From NCBI GenBank assembly GCA_017500745.1, contig JAFVYE010000126.1, positions 1 through 13,184 of the forward strand: 13,184 nt of DNA, written 5' to 3'. The number at the start of each line of letters is the position of its first letter. Position 1 is the first letter of the stretch. Below are positions 6,734 through 12,793 of this stretch, in pieces. Source of the stretch: Clostridia bacterium (GTDB taxonomy: Bacteria > Bacillota > Clostridia > Christensenellales > CAG-917). Below the pieces are notes generated by a model that had not been told where the DNA came from, did not search any database, and was given only the letters and a program-made list of their open reading frames with translations. A program made the translations under genes and the position numbers.

Positions 6734-6755
6734 ATGCAAGAAAAACAAATAAACT
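6727..6755 (+). promoter_or_regulatory. Promoter of apgM
   Basis: -35 TTGACA (6727-6732), 17-nt spacer, -10 TAAACT (6750-6755). The -35 overlaps the -35 of the opposite promoter in the shared symmetric element TTTGACAAA. Predicted start near 6762, leaving a 29-nt leader with the strong ribosome site AAGGAGGAG. Confidence 0.65.
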
Positions 6756-6790
6756 TTGATTGAAGTACGGCATCAAAAAAGGAGGAGTCT

Positions 6791-7996
6791 ATGAAATACG
6801 TAATCGTTCTTGCAGACGGAATGGCGGACTATCCCGTGAATAGTCTTGGCGGAAAGACCCCTCTTTCTGCATGCCAAAAGCCCACAATGGACCGCCTTGC
6901 TCACCTTGGAGAAGTTGGTCTTGTGAGGACGGTGCCTCATGATCTCGTTCCCGGAAGTGACGTGGCCAATCTTGGAGTCCTTGGCTATGACGCAAGAGTG
7001 TGCTACACCGGCAGAAGCCCCCTTGAAGCGCTGTCTATGGGAGTGACCCTCTCCCCCACCGACCTTGCTCTGCGCACCAACTTGGTCACCCTGTCTGAGG
7101 ACCAAGTGTTTGAGAACAAAGTCATGGTGGACTACTCCGCAGGGGAAATCTCATCAGAGGAGTCACATATTCTCATTGAGGCGGTCAAGGATGCCCTCCG
7201 TCAAGACGGCATCACTTTCTATAGCGGTGTGAGCTATCGTCATTTGGCGGTGATTGACAACGGTGCAGGGCTTTATGATCTTGTGCTCACTCCCCCTCAC
7301 AACATCACGGGCAAAGCCATTGGCGAGCACCTTCCCCGTGGCAGATTTGGCAGTACTCTCACCACCATTTTGAAGTGCTCACACGAAGTGCTAAAAAATC
7401 ATCCAATCAACAAAAAAAGGGTTTTATCTGGTCAAAATCCCGCAAACAACCTTTGGTTTTGGGGACAAGGCACCGCACCATCCCTTGAAAGCTTCAAGTC
7501 AAAATACGGCGTCAGCGGGGCTGTGATTTCTGCTGTTGACCTCCTCAAAGGCATTGCCATTGGAGCACAAATGACTGCTCCAATAGTGGACGGTGCCACT
7601 GGCACATTGAACACAAATTTTGAAGGAAAGGCCCTCAAAGCCCTTGAATGTTTGGACTCTCACGACTTTGTTTTTGTACACCTTGAGGCCCCCGATGAAT
7701 GTGGTCATCAAGGGGATTTGAAGGGCAAAATCAAAGCCATTGAACTCATTGATGAAAAGGTGGTTGCACCCATTGTAAAGGGCCTTGACGGCAAATGTGA
7801 CTACAAGATTATGGTGCTTCCAGATCATCCCACCCCCATTGAAAAAGGCATTCACACCGCCGATCCCGTGCCCTATTTTATATATGATTCAAGAGTGCAA
7901 AAATCAGGCGCATGCTACGATGAGGACAGCGCTATGGGGACGGGCAACTTCTTTGAATATCCTTGGCTTCTCACCTCTCATTTCTTTGAAAAATAA
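6791..7996 (+). CDS. apgM: Cofactor-independent phosphoglycerate mutase, archaeal type (ApgM family)
   Basis: Interconverts 3- and 2-phosphoglycerate in glycolysis and gluconeogenesis without 2,3-bisphosphoglycerate; a two-metal enzyme of the alkaline-phosphatase superfamily. At 401 residues it has the usual ApgM length, shorter than the roughly 510-residue GpmI type. Metal and catalytic residues are visible: Asp9 in VIVLADGMADYP, the nucleophile Ser56 in PGSDVANLGVLGYD, Asp302 and His306 in EAPDECGHQGD, Asp345 and His346 in LPDHPTPI, and His355 in IHTADPVPY. ATG 6791 follows an excellent AAAAAAGGAGGAG site. The gene stands alone, with its own promoter and terminator. Close relatives have been annotated as proposed homoserine kinases, so a threonine-pathway role is the main alternative; nothing nearby supports it. 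The cytoplasmic enzyme call is strong. Confidence 0.9.
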   Translation: MKYVIVLADGMADYPVNSLGGKTPLSACQKPTMDRLAHLGEVGLVRTVPHDLVPGSDVANLGVLGYDARVCYTGRSPLEALSMGVTLSPTDLALRTNLVTLSEDQVFENKVMVDYSAGEISSEESHILIEAVKDALRQDGITFYSGVSYRHLAVIDNGAGLYDLVLTPPHNITGKAIGEHLPRGRFGSTLTTILKCSHEVLKNHPINKKRVLSGQNPANNLWFWGQGTAPSLESFKSKYGVSGAVISAVDLLKGIAIGAQMTAPIVDGATGTLNTNFEGKALKALECLDSHDFVFVHLEAPDECGHQGDLKGKIKAIELIDEKVVAPIVKGLDGKCDYKIMVLPDHPTPIEKGIHTADPVPYFIYDSRVQKSGACYDEDSAMGTGNFFEYPWLLTSHFFEK

Positions 7997-8019
7997 CTTG
8001 CAACAGCTTTGTTTACAAC

Positions 8020-8049
8020 AAAAAAAACACGCCGATGGGCGTGTTTTTT
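8020..8049. terminator. Bidirectional intrinsic terminator
   Basis: AAAAAACACGCC (8022-8033) pairs with GGCGTGTTTTTT (8038-8049) around GATG. Both strands show a GC-rich core followed by T runs. It ends apgM (plus, stop 7996) and the four-helix gene (minus, stop 8067). Confidence 0.92.
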
Positions 8050-8066
8050 GTTTTGTCAAAAGATGT

Positions 8067-8660
8067 TTATCTGTTTTTTCTTGCCAGCTTTTTTTCGGCC
8101 TTTTTTGCCTTTTTCTTTTCTTTGCGTCTTTTGTGCAAGGTTTTCAAAACAAACTTTGCTGTGTTGACGGCAACTTGGGTGGCTGCCACAATCACGGACA
8201 CGGCCATCACAGCCATTTGCATGATGCCGTCAATGCCTTCCTTGACAATACCAACCATTGACACGGCTGTGATTGCCAAAAACATTACGTTGACAAAGCC
8301 CTTGAACAGCTTGATAAGCTTCTTGTATGTGGCAAGATATTTCTTTGTTTTCTTGGTGTCACGGGTTGCAATTGAAAAGCCCATGATGACCACAAACGCC
8401 ACAACCCAAGCCACAAGAAGCACTTTGAGAGCGGTGCTAAATGCATTGGGCACCCAATTTTCAAGGATGAAAGTGAGCACCGTTGCCAAGGTGTAAAGGG
8501 AGCTTATGATTGTGATAATAAAGCTTGCAAGCTCAACCTTGCCAAGCTTTTTCTTTTCCTCCGGAGCTTCTTCCTCTACGACTTCTGCCTCCAACACCTC
8601 TTTGTTGTAGGCGGTGTCCATAGTGGCTTCAGCTTGTTTTTCTTTTTTGAAAAATCCCAT
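8067..8660 (-). CDS. Unrecognised four-helix membrane protein with charged ends
   Basis: I do not recognise this 197-residue protein. It has an acidic N-terminal stretch (about 19-36, rich in Glu and Val), a short Lys patch, four hydrophobic segments (about 44-66, 76-96, 120-139 and 145-170), and a very basic C-terminal tail (177-197, mostly Lys, Arg and Ala). The start ATG 8660 overlaps the stop of the preceding alpha/beta hydrolase gene (TAATG) and lies behind a strong GGGGGGAGG site inside that gene. Translation is therefore coupled, and the two proteins are probably made in fixed proportion. The opposite charge of the two tails, both probably cytoplasmic given an even number of helices, could allow self-association or binding to nucleic acid or lipid head groups; this is inference. 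Coding call strong, function unknown. Confidence 0.8.
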   Translation of the reverse strand: MGFFKKEKQAEATMDTAYNKEVLEAEVVEEEAPEEKKKLGKVELASFIITIISSLYTLATVLTFILENWVPNAFSTALKVLLVAWVVAFVVIMGFSIATRDTKKTKKYLATYKKLIKLFKGFVNVMFLAITAVSMVGIVKEGIDGIMQMAVMAVSVIVAATQVAVNTAKFVLKTLHKRRKEKKKAKKAEKKLARKNR

Positions 8661-9571
8661 TAGACCTCCCCCCTCTTAAAGCGTGCCAAGAAGTCCTCTG
8701 CCATTGAGTTTGCTTTTTCGGGGTCCTTGCCCTTCCAATTGAGAGAGAAGCAATGGTTGCTCAAAAATGCGGTTGAGTGATATTCCTCTGTGTAGACCCC
8801 TTGATCTGCAAGGTTTTTGAGCAATCTTTCCCCTTGTCCACGGCAGAAGAAATCCTTGACTGCGTACACAATGAATGATTTGGGGAAGTCGCTTGTCACC
8901 TTTTCAATGGGAGAACAGATGTCACGATATTCAAAGTTGTCAAACTCCTTCTTTGAGATGCTTGCCACGTCATACAAAATTTTTCCGCCGAGGTCAAAGG
9001 GGATTTTTGCACTGAGGGCTTCTGCAACGTCATAGATGCCACAGTTGAGCACAGCTCCGTTGAAGCGGAGGTCTGTGGACACGCCCAGTCTGTCTTGAAG
9101 CGCCTTGTCTGTGGCTATGCATGCAAGGACTGTTGCGTAATAACCCCCTGCGCTATCTCCGCTGACAACCAATTTGTCAAGGTCAAGATTATATTTTTCT
9201 GCGTTTTCGCCCACCCAATTCAATGCGTAGACAAGGTGACGAAGGGGCTCGGGGAACTTGTAGTCGGGGCAAAGGCCGTAGTTGACGTTGACAACAAAGT
9301 ATCCTTGATTGGCAAGCCAGCGTGAATGTGCACGTCTATAATGCTTGTCCCCTGCCACAAAGCCACCGCCGTGGATGTAGAACAAGACGGGATATTTTTC
9401 TCCGCCGTTGTCAACACGGTAGGTGTCAAGGAGGCACGCATCTGCTTCGGCATATTTCACGTCCTTTTCAATGATGAAGTTGACCTCATCAAAGCGAGTT
9501 GATTTTCTTTTGTTTTGGTCGTGGTCAAAAAGCTTGTCTATTGCCACAAAAACTGTTTTTGCAAGTCCCAT
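8660..9571 (-). CDS. Alpha/beta hydrolase, esterase/lipase (hormone-sensitive-lipase or BD-FAE-like)
   Basis: Likely a carboxylesterase acting on acetyl or short acyl esters. The 303-residue protein shows the full set for this class: oxyanion motif HGGGF (67-71), NVNYGLCPDYKFPEPL (95-110), the nucleophile Ser140 in VSGDSAGGYYA, Asp240 in VYAVKDFFC and His273 in SNHCFSLNW. The N-terminal hydrophobic stretch is short and is not a convincing signal peptide, so a cytoplasmic or membrane-associated location is more likely. The start at 9571 is supported by AGGAGA 5 nt upstream and a near-consensus promoter. It is the first gene of a coupled pair with the four-helix protein, and lies after an acyltransferase gene that has its own terminator. 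Substrate unknown; esters on glycans or lipids are plausible given the neighbours. Confidence 0.9.
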   Translation of the reverse strand: MGLAKTVFVAIDKLFDHDQNKRKSTRFDEVNFIIEKDVKYAEADACLLDTYRVDNGGEKYPVLFYIHGGGFVAGDKHYRRAHSRWLANQGYFVVNVNYGLCPDYKFPEPLRHLVYALNWVGENAEKYNLDLDKLVVSGDSAGGYYATVLACIATDKALQDRLGVSTDLRFNGAVLNCGIYDVAEALSAKIPFDLGGKILYDVASISKKEFDNFEYRDICSPIEKVTSDFPKSFIVYAVKDFFCRGQGERLLKNLADQGVYTEEYHSTAFLSNHCFSLNWKGKDPEKANSMAEDFLARFKRGEV

Positions 9572-9599
9572 AATCTTCTCCTAAAAGGTTTATACAACC

Positions 9600-9628
9600 A
9601 TTGTAGCACAGTCCATTTGCATTTGCAA
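9600..9628 (-). promoter_or_regulatory. Promoter of the esterase/four-helix operon
   Basis: On the minus strand: -35 TTGCAA (9628-9623), 17-nt spacer, extended -10 TGC-TACAAT (-10 at 9605-9600). Predicted start near 9593, with a leader of about 21 nt that holds the AGGAGA site (9582-9577). Confidence 0.7.
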
Positions 9629-9634
9629 TGCAAA
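9616..9634. promoter_or_regulatory. Perfect inverted repeat over the -35 box, candidate operator
   Basis: TTTGCATT-TGC-AATGCAAA: perfect 8-bp arms around a 3-bp centre. It covers the -35 of the esterase promoter and the end of the upstream terminator's T run. Its position would let a bound protein block RNA polymerase. Confidence 0.5.
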
Positions 9635-9665
9635 AAAAATAGGCGAGCTGTTTTTGCTCGCCTAT
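9632..9665 (-). terminator. Intrinsic terminator of the condensation-type acyltransferase gene
   Basis: On the minus strand ATAGGCGAGC (9665-9656) pairs perfectly with GCTCGCCTAT (9648-9639) around a 7-nt loop, followed by eight T (9639-9632, the first of which also closes the stem). It starts 18 nt after the stop codon at 9683 and separates this gene from the esterase operon. Confidence 0.95.
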
Positions 9666-9682
9666 GGTTGATTTGTTTTGTG

Positions 9683-10984
9683 CTATTGTTCAATGCGGTG
9701 GCGGTTGAGGGATATAAATTCATCCACGTTGCCAATCAGTATATCAAAAAATTCGTTGACCTTGGCTTTGTCGCTGTCGTTGCCCTTGATTGCAATGGAC
9801 ATGGTCACTTCGCCAAGAAGAGACGTGAGAGCAAGTTGCATATAGGGCTTGTATTTGATGGCGCCCGTCATGAATCCGTCCACAAGGTTTGCATCTCCCA
9901 TCTTCAACTTGCCGTCCTCAAGAATGCCTATGTTGCTCATGCCAATGAGGGGGTTGAGATAGCCAATCTTTATGGCTGTTTCGCTGATGACATAGGGGAA
10001 TATTGCGTACGCCAGCTTCAAAAGAGGCAAGCTATAAAGCCCCATATATGCGTCCTTCTTTGATTGACGGACACTGCGGAGCACTTCAATCAAGGTATCG
10101 TTGATGGTTTCGCCCTTGCGTGCTGTTGAGCATTGCATAAACCCGGTGTGGTTGGTGAGGCCTGTGTCCTCCCCTCCTCGGGCTATGTGGCGTCTGAGGT
10201 CAACCATACAGGGGATGGTCAATCTCTCCTCATTGCCGTACATGCCAATCTCATAGAGGGATCGGATGTACACCGTCAGCATAAGGTCATTGACTGTGAC
10301 GTCCATTGCTTTGCCAATCTTTCTAAACTCTGCAAAGCGAGCACGATCAATCTTTCTGCGGACTATCATCTTATAGTCGTCCTTGGCCTCGGGGGTCAAG
10401 GGGAAGTAATGCTCGTCTTTGACTTGGCTTATGTTTTTGTACAAGCCCTTTGCGTGAGCCAACTCCTCCCCTGACAACTTGGAGTAAACTGCATCATAAC
10501 TTCTACTGCCTGTCTTGATGTGAAGTGATTTGTCTCCTGCCAAAAGCTTGTTGTAGTTTTCTGCAAGCTTCTTCATAAAGTATTTGAGGTCACCGCCGTC
10601 CATGCACATATGATTGACAAGCACGCATAGTACGTCACGACCTCCATCATGGAAAAGTGCCACCTTGATTTGCACGTTGCTCTCAATGGGGATGTCAAGA
10701 GTGACAAACTCATCAATGTCCTTTTCAACGTCATCGGTCACCTTTTCCAAAAGGATGTCATCAATGGTGTAGTCCTCCACCGTCCAGTAGGGCTCAACCA
10801 AATTGCCATGAAATGAGGAGTGCAACACCGGCACCTTTTCAACCGTCCACACAAGGACTTGTTTTAAGACTTTTACGTCAAGGGGCTTGTCGTAGTAATG
10901 CACGCAGTGCACCATTCTGTCATAGTAGTTGCGGAACATATACTGCATTTTGTCCCACAACTCTGCTTTCAATGTTTTGTCCAT
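9683..10984 (-). CDS. Condensation/alcohol-acetyltransferase-fold acyltransferase
   Basis: The 433-residue protein resembles the CoA-dependent acyltransferase superfamily that includes nonribosomal-peptide condensation domains, PapA-type and wax-ester/alcohol acetyltransferases. The N-terminal part begins with a YYDRMVHCVHYYDKPLD segment typical of the substrate-entry strand. The active-site motif reads NHMCMDGGD (124-132), an HHxxxDG variant with Asn for the first His and the catalytic His at 125. The second half has VTVNDLMLTVYIRSL (DVTVND, as in the family) and DLRRHIARGG. The length is that of a stand-alone two-lobed enzyme, not a module of a megasynthase. No signal peptide or membrane anchor. 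Start ATG 10984 has AAAGG about 7 nt upstream. It may transfer an acyl group to an alcohol, sugar or lipid; no carrier-protein gene is near. An esterase operon follows downstream. Confidence 0.75.
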   Translation of the reverse strand: MDKTLKAELWDKMQYMFRNYYDRMVHCVHYYDKPLDVKVLKQVLVWTVEKVPVLHSSFHGNLVEPYWTVEDYTIDDILLEKVTDDVEKDIDEFVTLDIPIESNVQIKVALFHDGGRDVLCVLVNHMCMDGGDLKYFMKKLAENYNKLLAGDKSLHIKTGSRSYDAVYSKLSGEELAHAKGLYKNISQVKDEHYFPLTPEAKDDYKMIVRRKIDRARFAEFRKIGKAMDVTVNDLMLTVYIRSLYEIGMYGNEERLTIPCMVDLRRHIARGGEDTGLTNHTGFMQCSTARKGETINDTLIEVLRSVRQSKKDAYMGLYSLPLLKLAYAIFPYVISETAIKIGYLNPLIGMSNIGILEDGKLKMGDANLVDGFMTGAIKYKPYMQLALTSLLGEVTMSIAIKGNDSDKAKVNEFFDILIGNVDEFISLNRHRIEQ

Positions 10985-11110
10985 ATATTACCTTTATACA
11001 TCACTTTCAAGCACATAAAGTGCCTGTTGTGTCATTTCAAACGTTTTGCGTATGTTTCTGTTTTAGGCCACGTTCAGCCATTTTCAACTTGGGCCAAAGG
11101 CCACAGCTTG

Positions 11111-11956
11111 TCAATCGTTCCACTTTGTCCAGTACTCTTCGTCCTCTTCTTTGTGGAAGCGTTTGTTCTTTTTGTCCTCCTCCTTGGACTTGCGATTGTG
11201 TCTTATGGCAAGGGCAACTGCCACCTCAACTATGACAAACACAACGCCTATCAAGCAAAGAAGCCATGTAGGATGCCACACGGTTGTGACAATGCCAAGA
11301 ATGACAAATAGCATCACAGCAAAGACCTCAACAAACACGGGGAGCTCAAACCATTTTGCTTTGCTTGAGGTGAGGAATGCAACTCCTGTGTCTGCGCCAA
11401 GGATGAGCACCACCATTGCAAGGAAGGTCATCCAACTGCCGTCCAAATGGAACACAAGTTGCAACAGCAAAAACGTGAACACGGACGCCATGATTTCTAT
11501 GAGTGCAAGCATTGCTCTCACGGGCAAAAATTTCTTTGCACGAATGAGCTTGATAGATGCCACAAGCATGCCAACCCCTGCCCCAGCAAAGAGCCCTCCA
11601 ACCATTATGAGCCACGTGGGATGCCAGATGTGAGTGACAAATCCAACCACCAAGTAGGTGACTGTAAGCATTGCAATGAGAGCGAGAGCGATTGCTGCGC
11701 CAACCCCTATTTTGCGCTTTGTTGCCTTTGTTTCAATTTGCTTTGCATCAAACTCTTTGAGGACAGTGTCAAAGTCGCCAAGTTCGTCTATACACGTGAG
11801 ATACACAAGCTCTTCATCCTCAATGCCCTTGATTTTCAACTCTTGTGCACGCTCAAGGAGTTCAACAAGGGTCTGCTCACGAAACTTCATTGCCGCCTCT
11901 GTAGGACGGATTTCACGGAACTTTTCTTCAAGATAAGCTTTGAATTTGTTTTTCAT
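11111..11956 (-). CDS. HAAS/DUF1700-like membrane protein with internally repeated helix pair
   Basis: I place the start at ATG 11956 (MKNKFKAYLEEKF), giving 281 residues, because GGAAGGA lies about 6 nt upstream; a further in-frame ATG at 11983 has no such site. The N-terminal 75 residues form a soluble helical domain (LVELLERAQELKIKG, then CIDELGDFDTVLKEFD) like the HAAS/DUF1700 prefix of Gram-positive membrane proteins that are often controlled by PadR regulators. Six hydrophobic segments follow between about 83 and 251. Two matching segments are seen: VTHIWHPTWLIMVGGLF (107-123) and VTTVWHPTWLLCLIGVV (223-239), an internal duplication. The C-terminal tail is highly charged (255-275). No PadR gene is visible in the window. 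It precedes the acyltransferase gene by 126 nt without a clear terminator. Function unknown. Confidence 0.75.
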   Translation of the reverse strand: MKNKFKAYLEEKFREIRPTEAAMKFREQTLVELLERAQELKIKGIEDEELVYLTCIDELGDFDTVLKEFDAKQIETKATKRKIGVGAAIALALIAMLTVTYLVVGFVTHIWHPTWLIMVGGLFAGAGVGMLVASIKLIRAKKFLPVRAMLALIEIMASVFTFLLLQLVFHLDGSWMTFLAMVVLILGADTGVAFLTSSKAKWFELPVFVEVFAVMLFVILGIVTTVWHPTWLLCLIGVVFVIVEVAVALAIRHNRKSKEEDKKNKRFHKEEDEEYWTKWND

Positions 11957-12031
11957 AATTTTTCCTTCCAAAGTAGATTTCACCTAAAAAACGCACGAAC
12001 AAGAAAATGGTTACACACTTTTTCAAATTTT

Positions 12032-12048
12032 TTAATAAGTTGTATTAA
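12032..12048. repeat. Short AT-rich inverted repeat in the divergent intergenic region
   Basis: TTAATA-AGTTG-TATTAA lies between the HAAS-like gene (minus) and the collagen-like gene (plus). The rest of this 179-bp gap is AT-rich, and I find no convincing -35/-10 pair for either gene. The repeat may be an operator, but 6-bp AT-only arms can arise by chance. Confidence 0.25.
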
Positions 12049-12135
12049 GAGTTCTCTGTTGATCTGCGCCCAAAAGCCCAACATACCCTTACAAAACGCC
12101 TCTGCCCGTCATTTTACATAAAAAGGAGGTGTAAT

Positions 12136-12717
12136 ATGTTTCTTCATTGTTGCAATCGTTGCCACGGCAACTACAACCCACGTCTGACGGCCTACAACGG
12201 CTTTTACGGCTACAATCAAAGCAACCCAACCATTTACACAAATTGTTGCAGACGGTTTGACGTGACGCCTTTCAGCAATCCTCGCCCTATTGTCATTGGA
12301 ATCCCCGGCCCCGTTGGCCCACAAGGTCCTCGTGGTCTTACAGGCCCCGTAGGCCCTGCAGGCCCTATCGGTCCTACCGGTGCAACAGGCGCGGCCGCAG
12401 GATTTGGCACTCCTACGGCAACTGCCACAACTCTTGCAGAAGGCGCTGTGGCAACGGCAACAGTCACCGCAACTGGCGATGACACTGCAAAGGTATTCAG
12501 TTTTGACTTCGGAATTCCCGCAGGTGCAACGGGCGCAACCGGCCCTCAAGGCGAGCAAGGAATCCAAGGCGAAACCGGTGCTGCAGCAGGATTTGGCACG
12601 CCAATCGTCACCGTCACCACTCTTCCTGCAGGATCAACCCCCACGGTCACAGTCACCGCCACCGGCCCCGACACCGCCAAAGTGTTCGTTTTTGACTTCG
12701 GCATCCCAACCACTTAA
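12136..12717 (+). CDS. Collagen-like modular protein (exosporium or surface type)
   Basis: A 193-residue protein. The order is: a Cys- and Tyr-rich N-terminus (1-50, with Cys5, 6, 9, 37 and 38), ten Gly-X-Y triplets from Gly55 (GPVGPQGPRGLTGPVGPAG), a 43-residue Thr/Ala-rich module (86-128), six Gly-X-Y triplets (130-147), then a second copy of the module (149-191) and the end. The modules match at 32 of 43 residues and both end in F-DFGIP. Collagen-like proteins of this kind in spore formers coat the spore (BclA-like) or the cell surface and form triple helices. No signal peptide is seen, which fits deposition from the mother cell. A very strong AAAAGGAGGT site precedes ATG 12136 by 5 nt. 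The gene is monocistronic. No clear spore sigma-factor promoter was found. Coding call firm; spore location is inference. Confidence 0.9.
   Translation: MFLHCCNRCHGNYNPRLTAYNGFYGYNQSNPTIYTNCCRRFDVTPFSNPRPIVIGIPGPVGPQGPRGLTGPVGPAGPIGPTGATGAAAGFGTPTATATTLAEGAVATATVTATGDDTAKVFSFDFGIPAGATGATGPQGEQGIQGETGAAAGFGTPIVTVTTLPAGSTPTVTVTATGPDTAKVFVFDFGIPTT
12391..12519 (+). repeat. Copy 1 of the 129-bp module in the collagen-like gene
   Basis: Encodes residues 86-128 (AAAGFGTPTATATTL...). It is the first of two tandem-style copies with a period of 189 bp (63 codons), counting the intervening Gly-X-Y block. It keeps 32 of 43 residues with copy 2. Confidence 0.85.
12580..12708 (+). repeat. Copy 2 of the 129-bp module in the collagen-like gene
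   Basis: Encodes residues 149-191 (AAAGFGTPIVTVTTL...). The DNA differs from copy 1 at many silent positions as well, so the duplication is not recent. The protein ends two residues after this copy. Confidence 0.85.
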
Positions 12718-12722
12718 GGCAT

Positions 12723-12749
12723 AAAAAAAGCCACTCTTGCGAGTGGCTT
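12723..12749 (-). terminator. Intrinsic terminator, strong on minus and weak on plus
   Basis: AAGCCACTC (12728-12736) pairs perfectly with GAGTGGCTT (12741-12749) around TTGC. The minus strand continues with seven T (12729-12723), which suits the lipoprotein gene ending at 12794. The plus strand reads TTAATTAG after the stem, so it may end the collagen-like gene (stop 12717) less efficiently. Confidence 0.85.
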
Positions 12750-12793
12750 AATTAGTTCCATGTATTTGAAAACAATTCTCTTCCCCATTTTGA

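Noticed and set aside
10993..11040. A TATAAA box just before the condensation-type acyltransferase gene.
   Set aside because: It has no acceptable -35 at 16-18 bp and would place the transcript start within the ribosome site, so it is too weak to annotate.
11067..11100. GGCC-TTT-GGCC and repeated GTGGCCT motifs after the HAAS-like gene as a terminator.
   Set aside because: The stem is only 4 bp and no T run follows on the minus strand.
11957..11983. An in-frame upstream ATG (11983) for the HAAS-like protein.
   Set aside because: No ribosome site precedes it, while ATG 11956 has GGAAGGA at good distance and gives an N-terminus typical of the family.
12059..12090. A possible sporulation promoter (CATACCCTTA as a sigma-E or sigma-K -10) before the collagen-like gene.
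   Set aside because: The -10 resembles the CATA-type consensus, but no matching -35 (AC or ATA type) lies at the right distance, so I do not call it.
11447..12121. A 224-codon open frame on the plus strand reaching toward the collagen-like gene.
   Set aside because: Mostly antisense to the HAAS-like membrane gene, rich in Cys/His/Lys from reversed hydrophobic codons, with no ribosome site.
12109..12567. A Cys/Arg-rich open frame on the minus strand, 152 codons.
   Set aside because: It is the reverse frame of the Gly-X-Y repeat, and its repeats follow directly from GGN-CCN codons. The plus-strand gene has a far better ribosome site and sensible protein.
12391..12708. The 189-bp periodicity as a CRISPR-like or mobile repeat.
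   Set aside because: There are only two diverged copies, both in frame within one gene, and the similarity is at protein level.
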